This document shows positions 35,563-44,397 of a DNA stretch of 64,000 nucleotides, piece after piece. This stretch comes from Polyangiaceae bacterium (GTDB taxonomy: Bacteria > Myxococcota_A > Polyangia > Polyangiales > Polyangiaceae), in NCBI GenBank assembly GCA_016715885.1, contig JADJXL010000025.1, positions 1,054,001-1,118,000 of the forward strand, given 5' to 3'. The stretch's first letter is position 1, and each line of letters begins with the position of its first letter. The translations under genes were made by a program, and so were the position numbers. Under the pieces are notes generated by a model, which ran no database searches, was not told the origin of the DNA, and saw only the letters and a program-made list of their open reading frames with translations.

Positions 35563-36360
35563 TCAGTCGACTTGGCCATATTGCTCGAACGACGGGTAGA
35601 TCGGCCCCTCTTTCAGGGTAATGGATACGGTGCGGCCGTCTTCGTGGCGAATCACGATGGGGAGCCCATCCTTGTTGATCGAATTGAACATGGTTCGCAG
35701 GGCATTGGTCGACAGCGTCGACACTTGCCGTCCATTGAGCGACACGACTTCGTCTCCCGGTAGGATGCCCGCACGTTCCGCCGGACTGCCGCTCAAGAGA
35801 CGCGTCACGAAACACGTGTCCGAGCGCAGCTCGTACCACATGCCGACGCCGAACATGGCATGCGCTGGTTCGAATGCCAGCGTGACTTCGGCACCTCCAC
35901 CAACGTCGATACGAATCTGATCGCCAATCACGAAGTCGCTCGTCGGGCGGAAGTCTTTGACGCCGATGGGTTTGTCCCCGATGAGGTCGCCATCCCAAAG
36001 CTCGACGCGGAACTTGTCGGCCGGTGAAACTTTGAAGTTGCCGCGTACGGAATCGTTCCACGTGGGCGTGAGCGTCGCCGACTGGGGTTTGGTGCGGATG
36101 ATCTCCACGTCGTTGATGATGAGTTTCGCGTAGGGATTGGGGAGTCGGCCGAGGGATTGTTGCCACGTGCGACCATCTCGCATCTGCGGTGGGATGGTTG
36201 CGCCGGTGAAACGGATCCACCGAAGCTCCTCGGGAGGCGGAGGATCGAGCGCCATTTCGCCTTTGACGGGGCGGATGGTCATACCAAGCTCGGGGTAGAC
36301 GGCCGCGCACCCGACGACAGTGGTCACGAGTAGCGCACGTGCGAAGCGTAATAGGTTCAT
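35563..36360 (-). CDS. Lipoprotein with PDZ domain
   Basis: This 265-residue precursor starts at the ATG at 36360 (MNLLRFARALLVT), which begins a signal peptide with a lipobox-like VVGCAA (Cys17). The longer frame upstream is a shadow of the amidotransferase-like gene. Residues about 40-160 are beta-rich and C2-like (WNDSVRGNF, then FRVELWDGDLIGDKPIG). The C-terminal part is a PDZ domain (SPAERAGILPGDEVVSLNGRQV, key part GILPGDEVVSLNG). A membrane-anchored adaptor in the periplasm is likely; no protease domain is present. Confidence 0.8.
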   Translation of the reverse strand: MNLLRFARALLVTTVVGCAAVYPELGMTIRPVKGEMALDPPPPEELRWIRFTGATIPPQMRDGRTWQQSLGRLPNPYAKLIINDVEIIRTKPQSATLTPTWNDSVRGNFKVSPADKFRVELWDGDLIGDKPIGVKDFRPTSDFVIGDQIRIDVGGGAEVTLAFEPAHAMFGVGMWYELRSDTCFVTRLLSGSPAERAGILPGDEVVSLNGRQVSTLSTNALRTMFNSINKDGLPIVIRHEDGRTVSITLKEGPIYPSFEQYGQVD

Positions 36361-36666
36361 CTTCAGGCAACTCGACGGGCAAGCGTGCAACCGCGACCAA
36401 GACGCAGTGCAATCATTTCGCACCTTCCATCTACCAGATATCGTCGCCAGCGGGGGTATGTGGACAATCCGGAATCGATTTCCCGACATGCCTCGGGACG
36501 CATTGCCACAAGCGCAAACGAGCACATCGGCGCCTTGCCGCGCGGCGCTTATGCCGTCAGAACCTGAGTAGCGCAAGGCACGCTGCCGATTCCACCCAGC
36601 AAGCTCGAACAGCGGGGCTCTCCCCATCCCCCATCTTACCCGGCCACGCCGGGGGTGAGGTGCAAC
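36361..36666. other. Divergent intergenic region
   Basis: The region lies between the PDZ lipoprotein (minus) and the amidotransferase-like gene (plus). It contains a CCCGGC-CAC-GCCGGG hairpin at 36639-36653, immediately before the plus-strand gene. No gene or clear promoter is seen. Confidence 0.5.
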
Positions 36667-37503
36667 ATGGCTCGTCTCGTCGGCTTCATCGGAAATCGTC
36701 CCGATCTCGGCACTCGAGTGCTCGAACTCGAAGCCAAACATCTCGCGGTACATCGAAAACCCGGGGTCATTCCTGGTTGGGGCGTAGGGTTTTACCAAGG
36801 AGGAGAATTTCTCCTCAAACGCCGCCCCATCGACGATCGACTCGAGCTCGATTTCCGCGAGATCACGCGAGGCGTTCGCGCCGATATCGTCGTTGCACAC
36901 GTTCGCGTCGGAACCATCGGCGTGGCGCGAAATGAAAACACGCATCCATTCCGTTACCGGCAGTGGTTGTTCGCCCAAACCGGGACCATCAACGCCTTCG
37001 CCACACTGCGCGGGCGCCTGACCGATTCGCTCCCGCAATTTCTCCTGCGTGACGTGCGAGGCGAAACCGATGCCGAGCTGCTGTTCCACCTCTTTCTGTC
37101 GTTCCTACACGATGCAGGACAGCTCGACAGACCTCACGTGCCTGCAAGCACGGCGCGCGCGTCGATGCGTTCGAGTTTGGCGCTCGTCGACCGCCTTTGC
37201 GCCGAAGAAGGGCATGAGCCAACGGCGCTCAACCTGCTCGTCGCAAGCCCCGATTACGTGATGGCGGCGCACGGAAACAGTCGCATGGCAACGCGCGTTC
37301 TGCATGGCGCGCAGGACCTCGAGCGTATTCTCGGTGACGGAGGTCTTGGTCGCATGCGTTTGCCCGACTTTGCCTCGTGCCGTCTTTCCGTCATCGCGTC
37401 GGACTTCGAGAACGACGAAGTGCCGCCCGGATGGACGGCTGTCCCAGACCGTGCGATCGTGACGCTCACGCGAACGGATGATCCGCACATCGAGTCGATC
37501 TGA
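36667..37503 (+). CDS. Class II amidotransferase-like protein without Cys2
   Basis: This 278-residue protein has the YafJ/Dug3-type class II glutamine amidotransferase fold: MARLVGFIGNRPD, GWGVGFYQGGEF, VVAHVRVGTIG and ENTHPF. Active members begin MCR; the methionine is removed and Cys2 attacks glutamine. Here residue 2 is Ala. A GTG at 36655 would give MRCNMARLVGF, which puts a cysteine three residues in but out of register with the fold. So it is either inactive as a glutaminase or uses another nucleophile. The rest of the domain is intact. The following lipoprotein gene starts 19 bases downstream. Confidence 0.8.
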   Translation: MARLVGFIGNRPDLGTRVLELEAKHLAVHRKPGVIPGWGVGFYQGGEFLLKRRPIDDRLELDFREITRGVRADIVVAHVRVGTIGVARNENTHPFRYRQWLFAQTGTINAFATLRGRLTDSLPQFLLRDVRGETDAELLFHLFLSFLHDAGQLDRPHVPASTARASMRSSLALVDRLCAEEGHEPTALNLLVASPDYVMAAHGNSRMATRVLHGAQDLERILGDGGLGRMRLPDFASCRLSVIASDFENDEVPPGWTAVPDRAIVTLTRTDDPHIESI

Positions 37504-37522
37504 AGTCGCCCCAGACGCCCCT

Positions 37523-38206
37523 GTGAACGTTCGACAAGGCCTGCATCCATTGCTTTCGTCGGCCCTCTGGCCGCTCATCGCCGTAGCCGCGCTCTGTGGC
37601 TGCGGCGCTCAGCAGGACAAGGCATTCGTGACGGCGTCGGACTTGCCCGAAGAGCGGCGGCGTCCAGATGGCGTGGCCGTGGATCCGACGAGCACACCAC
37701 CGCGCGCGACGGACGTTGCAGCGACGACCGACGGGCTCGTGACGCTACGAACGCCCGTGGGGCTCGAACAGGCATTCAACACGGTTCAGAGGTTCTTCCA
37801 AGCGATCGTCGCCGAAGATCCCGACCTTCTCGGCACAGTGCTCACGCGGGATGCGCTGAACACGAACCCCTCGCTCGCATCGGGCGGACCGATGAACTCC
37901 CCGTCGGCGTCGCTCTTCTGGGCGCATCGGTTTCGGCGGCTCGACTACTCGAAGCTCGCGGGCGAAGTCGTTTATCACGAAAACGATCTGGACGTTTATC
38001 GCGAAGGCGACGAGCTCACGCTTTCGCCGCATCCAGCAGTTCGGGCGGACGCACTGAGTGCCGGCGATGTCGTGATTCGTGTGCCGATTACGACGTCGCG
38101 CGTGGGAACGGAACGGCTTCTGGGAGACGAAATCCTCATTTGGCTCAGACGAACCGGCAGCGAATACAAGATTTACCGGCTGCTCGAGGATTTTCAGGTT
38201 CAATGA
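37523..38206 (+). CDS. Lipoprotein of unknown function
   Basis: The 227-residue precursor starts at GTG 37523 (VNVRQGLHPLL), which gives a signal peptide ending in the lipobox ALCGCG (Cys28-30). The mature part has a disordered Pro/Ala-rich stretch, then a folded region from about residue 75 (LEQAFNTVQRFFQAIVAEDPD) of NTF2-like type, ending IYRLLEDFQVQ. It likely sits in the outer membrane or periplasm. It precedes the tandem hairpins that separate it from the convergent lipoprotein gene. Confidence 0.7.
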   Translation: MNVRQGLHPLLSSALWPLIAVAALCGCGAQQDKAFVTASDLPEERRRPDGVAVDPTSTPPRATDVAATTDGLVTLRTPVGLEQAFNTVQRFFQAIVAEDPDLLGTVLTRDALNTNPSLASGGPMNSPSASLFWAHRFRRLDYSKLAGEVVYHENDLDVYREGDELTLSPHPAVRADALSAGDVVIRVPITTSRVGTERLLGDEILIWLRRTGSEYKIYRLLEDFQVQ

Positions 38207-38232
38207 TCTGAAGCCGGGTCAGCGCTTGCACG

Positions 38233-38267
38233 CTCGCTACGCGCGCGTGGGACGCGCGCTTCGCGAG
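38233..38267. terminator. Hairpin between convergent genes (first)
   Basis: The 16-base arms 38233-38248 and 38252-38267 match at 14 positions, with a three-base GGG loop. It is followed by GTTTAGTTTAC rather than a pure T run. Located 26 bases after the lipoprotein stop, it could act as a terminator for that gene. Confidence 0.5.
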
Positions 38268-38281
38268 GTTTAGTTTACGAT

Positions 38282-38350
38282 GGGGGGGTCCGCGGCTCGC
38301 CTCCCGGTGCTTTTGCTGCGCAAAAGCACGGCGAGGCGCGGACACCCCCC
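38282..38350. repeat. Long imperfect palindrome (second)
   Basis: The inner stem TGCTTTTGC/GCAAAAGCA (38308-38316, 38320-38328) is perfect. The outer arms (CGCGGCTCGCC/GGCGAGGCGCG and GGGGGG/CCCCCC) extend it to about 34 bases per side with a few bulges. It lies between the plus-strand lipoprotein and the minus-strand NTF2-like lipoprotein. Bidirectional terminator or dispersed palindromic repeat are both possible. Confidence 0.7.
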
Positions 38351-38417
38351 ATACCCCCCCGAGGGCCGAATCGAAGCCATTTTCTGGGGTCGCCGAGGAA
38401 CAAACCGGGAGGTTTTT

Positions 38418-38906
38418 CTACATGCCCGTGAGAATGCGATAATCGTCCTGGTGGGGCGTCAGCTCGAGACGGTTGTCCTCGACTCTGCGTCGCCACTCTT
38501 CGCCTTTCAGCCCCGGGATGCGATAACTCGCACTGTACGTGTAATCGACGAAAATGCGGTCTTTGTCCTCTTCGTCTCGGAGAATGCGTCGATAACGTAT
38601 TTCGTACCGAATGGCTTTCGCATCCTGAAACGACCCCGTCAGGTAATCCTTGAGACCCGCGTAATCAATATCATCGCGCGGATCCACATTTCCTCCGGTT
38701 GCGTAATAATCCTCGGAGGCAAGCTGCATCAACAAGCCGACGTCCTTTTCCTCCACGGCGTGTCGGTACTTTTCGCAAAAAGCGACGATTTTGCGGTTCT
38801 CTTCGGTGTCTTCCACGTCCGTGTTCGGAATGTACCGACCAGCGCAACCCGAAAGGACGGAGGCGACAACGGCAACTGCGGCGAGGACGAATCGATTCGA
38901 AGGCAT
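38418..38906 (-). CDS. NTF2-like lipoprotein
   Basis: The 162-residue precursor has a signal peptide with lipobox VLSGCAG (Cys21). The mature part resembles the SnoaL/NTF2-like fold: a helix (RKIVAFCEKYRHAVEEKDV, key part CEKYRHAVE), LLMQLASEDYYATGG, then paired strands (YEIRYRRILRDEEDKDRIFVDYTY, key part IFVDYTYSAS). Such proteins are often small periplasmic domains of unknown ligand. It ends 67 bases from the long palindrome. Confidence 0.75.
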   Translation of the reverse strand: MPSNRFVLAAVAVVASVLSGCAGRYIPNTDVEDTEENRKIVAFCEKYRHAVEEKDVGLLMQLASEDYYATGGNVDPRDDIDYAGLKDYLTGSFQDAKAIRYEIRYRRILRDEEDKDRIFVDYTYSASYRIPGLKGEEWRRRVEDNRLELTPHQDDYRILTGM

Positions 38907-39000
38907 CGCGATTCCAAAACGCCCGAAAGAACGGGCGCATTCCCGAGCAAACTTGCCAGACGATCCCCTCGGTTCGCAAGCGGTGCTCGTTCGATTGTCA

Positions 39001-40893
39001 TTATGTCAATCCGAGCCCCTTCAAACGCTCTACGAGTGCCAAATGGCCAATCGCGCCGTCCTCGTGCGAAGGGGCCATGTCCGGGTCGATTCGGGCCAAA
39101 ACACCGTCGCTGGACGCATCAATCAGCAGCGCAACCGCACCTTCCGCGAGCGCTCGATGCCCATGCCCCGACCATTCGAGCAGATCTCGTGAAGCAGGCC
39201 CCGCATCGTCCACTGCCACAATGACCATTCGGTCGGCATCACGGGCCGCAACGAGCTCCGCAGCACACGCGAGCGCTTCGGTTCCGCCGTCAAACCCAGC
39301 GCTAACCGCGAAACTCGGTCCCACGAGGCCAAACACGATGGCACATTCACCCGCCACCGCGTTCGGCGAAGTCGCTGGAAAAAGCCGAGGATCCACGAGC
39401 GTCGGGCCTCGCTGTCGCCGCCTGGAATCGAAACGATCATTCGTGTCGATCGTCGCGAGCCCATGCCCGGCAACGATGCCCGCTCCACGTAACGTTTCAG
39501 CTCCAACGATCGCACTGAGCGCAGCTACCGCGCGGAGCGCGAGCTTGCACAACGTGTCGAGTCGCGCGAGACGATCCCTTGGTACACCAATCAATTCAGA
39601 CAAACTCGGCAAGTCTTCAGGCGTTACCCTTGCCACTGCGCGTAGGTAGACCGGACGAACGGGGCGCGAAACGCGCGAGCTTTTTTCGCGCGTGATCACA
39701 AGCGCCGCGTTCGCTCCGCCAAACGCCGCCGAAAGCTTGAGCCCCGCATCGATCTGCCGAGACTCGGTGCGGTCGAGAAGCACCACGGCAGCATCCGGAT
39801 CGAGCTCCCCTTCCCCAGCCGCTGCTGGCGCAACGCTTCGCTGTAGCGCATCCGCTACGGCAAGCGATTCGAGCACGCCAGCCGCTCCCAGTGTGTGCCC
39901 GATCTGCGCCTTGAACGGGTGCACGACCGGCGCAGCCACGCCGTCGAACATCGTCGCAATCGCGCGCGATTCCATCGCGTCGTTGAACGGCGTGGCCGTC
40001 CCATGCGCGCTGACGAGACCTAGCTTCGACGCGGACAAACCACTCTCCGCAATCGCTCGCAACCCCGCCCGCGCCAAACCAGAACCCGTACGATCGGGCG
40101 CCGTGATGTGCACCGCATCGGTCGACGCGCCAAACCCGGCCAAGCGAAACATCACGCGTGCCCCGCGCGTGTCTTCGTCGCGCACGAGCGCCACGAGGCC
40201 CGCACCTTCGCCGAGCGACATGCCGTCTCGCCCAACGCGAAACGGCCTCGATTGGCTCGCCGTCGTCGCGCGAAGCGCCTCGAACCCCATCGCGACGAAA
40301 ACACTCACGGCATCGTATCCACCGGCAATCACGAGGTCACATGCGCCGCGATCGAGCCACCTCGAACCAAGGCCCATCGCAAGCGTGGACGCCGCACACG
40401 CCGCGACGAGCTGCGTTCTGCGACAAACGGCATCCGCGGACAAACCGTGTGCCTCGAATGCATCGACGAACGGCGCAAAGTACGTCGCTCGATGCGCAAC
40501 GGCCGCGAGATCCCGTTCGCTGACCGCTTCACCTCGCGCGCGAGCTTCACGCAATCGGAAGAACTTTTCCGCCGATAACATCCCGCCGCTCGACGTTCCT
40601 ACGGACAAACCGATGCGGCCCTTGCGCCAGCCCGGACGAACCTCGTCGAGCGATCGCACGAGCTGCCCGAGCGCCTCCGCAAGGAGCGTCGTTGCGCGAT
40701 CCTCGAACGCCATGCCGCCCTCAGCGGCAGCAGCACGCGCGCAAAATGGCCGATGCAAGCCCGCACGAGCAAGCTCGTCGTCTCGCGTGATGACCACTCG
40801 TGCGCGCTCTCCGATCGCTCCCACGTCGTACGCGCACCTGCCCACCCCCATCGCGGAAATGGCTCCAACCGCGATGACGCACGCGTCGCTCAC
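39001..40893 (-). CDS. Ketosynthase fusion protein 2 (KS plus degenerate KS-like half)
   Basis: The protein has 630 residues with a GTG start at 40893, preceded by GGAGGGTAGGG; the longer frame is a shadow. Residues about 3-400 form a FabF-like beta-ketoacyl synthase with nucleophile Cys166 (VAACAAST), His297 (SAHGTATPFND), Lys328 and His333 (KAQIGHTLGAAG). All catalytic residues are present, so decarboxylative condensation is likely. Residues about 420-620 resemble the N-terminal part of a second ketosynthase (GIVAGHGLATIDTNDRF, then FGLVGPSFAVSAGF) but lack Cys and His, like chain-length-factor-type domains. The start overlaps the stop of the LolA-like gene (GTGA). It is the last gene of an operon with an ACP and another ketosynthase fusion, in the style of aryl polyene gene sets. 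Confidence 0.85.
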   Translation of the reverse strand: MSDACVIAVGAISAMGVGRCAYDVGAIGERARVVITRDDELARAGLHRPFCARAAAAEGGMAFEDRATTLLAEALGQLVRSLDEVRPGWRKGRIGLSVGTSSGGMLSAEKFFRLREARARGEAVSERDLAAVAHRATYFAPFVDAFEAHGLSADAVCRRTQLVAACAASTLAMGLGSRWLDRGACDLVIAGGYDAVSVFVAMGFEALRATTASQSRPFRVGRDGMSLGEGAGLVALVRDEDTRGARVMFRLAGFGASTDAVHITAPDRTGSGLARAGLRAIAESGLSASKLGLVSAHGTATPFNDAMESRAIATMFDGVAAPVVHPFKAQIGHTLGAAGVLESLAVADALQRSVAPAAAGEGELDPDAAVVLLDRTESRQIDAGLKLSAAFGGANAALVITREKSSRVSRPVRPVYLRAVARVTPEDLPSLSELIGVPRDRLARLDTLCKLALRAVAALSAIVGAETLRGAGIVAGHGLATIDTNDRFDSRRRQRGPTLVDPRLFPATSPNAVAGECAIVFGLVGPSFAVSAGFDGGTEALACAAELVAARDADRMVIVAVDDAGPASRDLLEWSGHGHRALAEGAVALLIDASSDGVLARIDPDMAPSHEDGAIGHLALVERLKGLGLT

Positions 40894-41699
40894 GACCCTA
40901 CCCTCCCGCCAAGCAGAAGCATCGTTTCCGGTGCATCCGGATCCACGAAAGCTCGCGGATTCGGCGCGCGCTTGGTTTCTTCGGATTCGCACTTGACCGT
41001 GACGAGCAGGTTCGTCGAAGCCTGTTCGTACCGAACGACGCCACATCCGAAACGATCTGCATCGATCGATTCGTCGTCGATCTTGCGTCGCTCACCTGGT
41101 TTGTCGGAGCTCTCTTCCCACGTGGTTCGTCTCGCCGTGACGCGTCCCGAGCGAGCTACGCGCAAGTCCACGATCGAAGGGCCATCACGCAGGACGAACC
41201 GATCCCCTTCGGCATCCGGCACGTGCCAAAGCAGTGTGCCCGACGTGGGACGCAGGAGCCACCAACGCAAAAAGTCCACGGGCAAACCCCGTATGTCTGC
41301 CTTGGGCGTCTTGGAGTCGCCCCGGCGGAGAAGATCGATGGCAGGAATTGCAAAGCGAAACCGATCGGCCTGGAGCCACAGATCGAGCGACGTGGTGCCT
41401 CCCGGGCCAAGCAGGATCATGCGCAGCGATTCAGGAGGCGCGACGGCCAAAGCACCGCGAGATTCGAGCGTTCGACGCGTGATCGGCTCACGCAGCGAAA
41501 GCGAAATCTGCATCGTACGTGGACGCGACGCGGTCTGCTCGAGCGTCGACAGCCTTTGTCGCGCGTGGCGCCAGGACGCAACGGTTGGCCTTGGCCCTTC
41601 GTGTGGAGCTGCTCCAGACGATGCGGCGCATGACGTGGATCCCACGCCGAGCAGCACGCACGCGAGGCCGAAAGCACGCGACAAACCAGGGTTCGTCAC
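40890..41699 (-). CDS. LolA/LolB-like lipoprotein in the ketosynthase operon
   Basis: The 269-residue precursor has lipobox VGSTSCAA (Cys24). The mature domain has beta-strands with GALAVAPPESLRMILLGPGGT, key part PESLRMILLGPGG, and FRFAIPAIDLL, which resembles the lipoprotein-carrier fold of the LolA/LolB and DUF4292 group. It overlaps its neighbours by ATGA (41696-41699) and GTGA (40890-40893), so it is made together with the two ketosynthase fusions. Aryl polyene gene sets also carry a LolA-like protein, probably for moving the lipid product to the outer membrane. Confidence 0.75.
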   Translation of the reverse strand: MTNPGLSRAFGLACVLLGVGSTSCAASSGAAPHEGPRPTVASWRHARQRLSTLEQTASRPRTMQISLSLREPITRRTLESRGALAVAPPESLRMILLGPGGTTSLDLWLQADRFRFAIPAIDLLRRGDSKTPKADIRGLPVDFLRWWLLRPTSGTLLWHVPDAEGDRFVLRDGPSIVDLRVARSGRVTARRTTWEESSDKPGERRKIDDESIDADRFGCGVVRYEQASTNLLVTVKCESEETKRAPNPRAFVDPDAPETMLLLGGRVGS

Positions 41700-43924
41700 G
41701 GCCTTTCGTGCTCGGTTCGAATGTCACCTCTGCACAGAAGCAGCGCGTAACCGCGCTGAGGCGCCGTGCCAACGACAAGGCATTCGTCGAAGGTGCCGCG
41801 CGTCAGTGCAGCAACGGCGGCGGCCATCGCCATGCCGCCGATGCCTTCATGCGTACTCGCGCGCCTAGCCACGCTCCGTCGCGCAGCACGCACCCATGGC
41901 GACGAGCCCAGCATATGGAGCCGCGCATCCACGTGTCCCGTGACCACTGCGGCTCGCGCTACGTCGAGCGGAGCAGGCATGCTGGCGAGCGCTTCGGACG
42001 CGTCGTCCCGCCACGAAGTCCAGAAGGACAAACGTGCCAAGATGCGCGCACCGCGCGCTCGCGCATGGTCCGCGGATTCGAGCAAGAGCGCGCTCGCTCC
42101 TTCACTGCGCCCACATGGATCGAGCTCCGAACAAATCGGCGACAAACACCGCTCGACCAGCGCACTCACTTCCTCGACGCTCCCCGCTGCGAGCACGTGG
42201 GCCTCGCCTACGGTGATGAGGTCGGCTGCCGTAGTGACGGCACATTCGGCCGTTGCACCCAGGTCAGCGACGGCAAACACAGGACCACGAAGCCCCAGGT
42301 AAATCGATACGTGTCCAACCGGCGACGACGGCACGAGATTGGGAAAGTCGATGGGGCTTGCATACTTCACGCCGCGCTCGTGAATCCGCGCCATGTAGGA
42401 CGTGGATCCATCGACGCTGCCGAACGCGCCGCCCATGACCGCTCCAAGCTCGAGCGCTCGTTCGGGATCGCGCGGGTCGATCGCAGCATCACGCAGGAGA
42501 CGCTGTACGACGACCGTCGAGAGCCGTCCGGCGCGATCCATGCGCCGTGCACGCGCAACGTCGAGGTAATCGGCATGCTGAAAGGCAATCGGACCTGGCT
42601 CGGGAGGCGCTCCGCGCTCGAAGTAAACGTCGCATTCTTCCGTACCGAGCACACCGAGTGGACCGATGGTTGCAGCAGCAACGATCACGACGTCGCGACG
42701 CTCTGGAGGTTTTGGCAGCGGGAATGCATCGACGGCCGTGAAGACGAGCGCGGTGTCTGTCCCTCCAAACCCGAACGAATTCGACATCGCGGCGCGAACG
42801 GGCATCTCTTGGGCCCGCGTGACGTGCTTCAAATCGCAGGCCGGATCGACTTCTTCGAGGCCTCCGGTTGGCGGGACGACTCCGCGTGCAACGCTGAGAA
42901 CTGTAACCGCAGCTTCGATGGCCCCCGCGGCGCCAAGCGTGTGACCGATCTGCCCTTTGATGGACGAAACGGCGACGGACTTCGCTGCAGCACCAAAACA
43001 AGCTCGGATCGCCGCGGACTCCATGGAATCGTTGAGCGGCGTGGCCGTGCCGTGAGCGTTGATGTAATCGACGTCGGTCGGGGACAAACCAGCCGAGCGC
43101 AAAGCGCTGGTCATCACGCGCGCTGCGGTCGATCCCTCGCATTCAGGGTTGGTGATGTGATGCGCTTCGGCCCCTACGGCCCATCCGCGTAGTTCCGCAA
43201 GAGGTTTGGCACCGCGCGCTCGAGCACTATCTTCCGGTTCAAGAACGACAAACCCTGCGCCTTCCCCGAGATTGAGTCCCGCGCGGCGTTTGTCGAAGGG
43301 ACGGCACGGGCCAGGATCGACGGCGGATAGCGCTCCAAAGCCGGCAAACGTGAGGCGACACAAGCCGTCGGCTCCACCGGCGATCACGCAGCGGCTCGCA
43401 CCGGCCCGAATCCACGCTGCCCCGAGCATGATGGCATTGGCGCCGCCCGAGCACGCGCTGCACACGCTGCGCACGCGGCGAAACGGCCCCACGGCGATGC
43501 GCAGGTGATCAGCCGTCGACGAAAGCGGATGCGACAACATTTGCGACATCGGCTTGATTGCATCGGGTTCACGCGAGAGCCACGCAAGCAATTCTTCGGT
43601 TTCGTACATTCCCGCGGTCGTGCCACCGACGACGAGATCGATGGGGGTTTGTCCTGGATGAACACCAGCTTGTCCGAGCGCCTCGCGCACGGCGAAAACA
43701 CTGAGCGCATCGGTGCGCGACCACGACCCCGCTCGTCCTTCCGGAGCCACGTCCGCGGCCGAAATGTTCGACACTTCAGCGGCGATGCGCGACCTGCTGC
43801 CCGTCGTGTCGAAGAGCGTGACTTCGCCAAACGCTCGATCACCGGCGATGAGCCGATTCATCGTCACGTCCGCCCCGCGTCCCAGCGGCGAGATCACGCC
43901 GATGCCCGTCACCCAAATACGCAT
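41696..43924 (-). CDS. Ketosynthase fusion protein 1 (KS plus degenerate KS-like half)
   Basis: The 742-residue protein starts at the ATG at 43924 (MRIWVTGIGVISPLG). Residues 1-400 form a FabF-like ketosynthase with Cys158 (CSACSGGANA), His291 (INAHGTATPLND), Lys323 and His328 (KGQIGHTLGAAG). All are present. Residues about 415-735 are a second thiolase-fold half (VVIVAAATIGPLG, then GAVMGGAFGSVDGS, then RGPVFAVADLGATAECAVTTAADL, key part VADLGATAE) with no Cys at the nucleophile position, so a structural or chain-length role is likely. It starts 42 bases after the ACP stop. The stop overlaps the LolA-like start. The domain order is the same as in the 630-residue protein of this operon. Confidence 0.88.
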   Translation of the reverse strand: MRIWVTGIGVISPLGRGADVTMNRLIAGDRAFGEVTLFDTTGSRSRIAAEVSNISAADVAPEGRAGSWSRTDALSVFAVREALGQAGVHPGQTPIDLVVGGTTAGMYETEELLAWLSREPDAIKPMSQMLSHPLSSTADHLRIAVGPFRRVRSVCSACSGGANAIMLGAAWIRAGASRCVIAGGADGLCRLTFAGFGALSAVDPGPCRPFDKRRAGLNLGEGAGFVVLEPEDSARARGAKPLAELRGWAVGAEAHHITNPECEGSTAARVMTSALRSAGLSPTDVDYINAHGTATPLNDSMESAAIRACFGAAAKSVAVSSIKGQIGHTLGAAGAIEAAVTVLSVARGVVPPTGGLEEVDPACDLKHVTRAQEMPVRAAMSNSFGFGGTDTALVFTAVDAFPLPKPPERRDVVIVAAATIGPLGVLGTEECDVYFERGAPPEPGPIAFQHADYLDVARARRMDRAGRLSTVVVQRLLRDAAIDPRDPERALELGAVMGGAFGSVDGSTSYMARIHERGVKYASPIDFPNLVPSSPVGHVSIYLGLRGPVFAVADLGATAECAVTTAADLITVGEAHVLAAGSVEEVSALVERCLSPICSELDPCGRSEGASALLLESADHARARGARILARLSFWTSWRDDASEALASMPAPLDVARAAVVTGHVDARLHMLGSSPWVRAARRSVARRASTHEGIGGMAMAAAVAALTRGTFDECLVVGTAPQRGYALLLCRGDIRTEHERP

Positions 43925-43966
43925 GAACTCCTCAGCCGTGCTGGGCGGTTGCCGTGTTGCCGGCCT

Positions 43967-44233
43967 TCAGGTCGAAGGCTTCGTCGCCATGATGTGCGTC
44001 GCGATGGCATCGATCGACGCGAAAATGCTTCGCGCTTCGTCCCCTTCGGGAATACGCACCCCGAATGCTTCCTCGATGGACATCGCGAGCTGCAGCGCAT
44101 CGAGCGAATCGAGGCCGAGTCCTGCGCCGAAAAGTGGCGCCGTATCGTCGATGTCCGCCGGGGTTTTCCCTTCGAGGTTGAGCTCGGTCACGACGAGTTC
44201 TTTGAGTTTTTGCCGCACTTCCGCAGGATTCAT
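43967..44233 (-). CDS. Acyl carrier protein
   Basis: This 88-residue acidic protein has the phosphopantetheine site GLDSLDAL, Ser43, in the normal context. Its helix I and II-III regions look typical (RQKLKELVVTELNLEG, key part LVVTELNLEG; QLAMSIEEAFGVRIPEGDE, key part IEEAFGVRIP). It is likely to tether the growing chain used by the two ketosynthase fusions downstream. No ketoreductase, dehydratase or thioesterase gene lies in this operon, so those activities must come from elsewhere. Confidence 0.9.
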   Translation of the reverse strand: MNPAEVRQKLKELVVTELNLEGKTPADIDDTAPLFGAGLGLDSLDALQLAMSIEEAFGVRIPEGDEARSIFASIDAIATHIMATKPST

Positions 44234-44397
44234 GAGTCTCCCGGCGTCCTGGTAGCATGAAATGCGGCGCCCTCAAAACCGATCCGCCCTCGTCGCACCC
44301 GTCAAAAACACGTCACTCGTGGTACTCGATAGGGCAGTCGACAGGCACCTACATCACGGTATTCTCTCGCATTCCACAACTCGGGGGCATCACCCAC

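Noticed and set aside
39692..40996. 434-codon plus-strand frame opposite the second ketosynthase fusion
   Set aside because: Ser/Ala/Arg-rich translation with no domain; the ketosynthase motifs on the minus strand are complete.
41519..43192. 557-codon plus-strand frame opposite the first ketosynthase fusion
   Set aside because: His/Arg-rich shadow with no motif.
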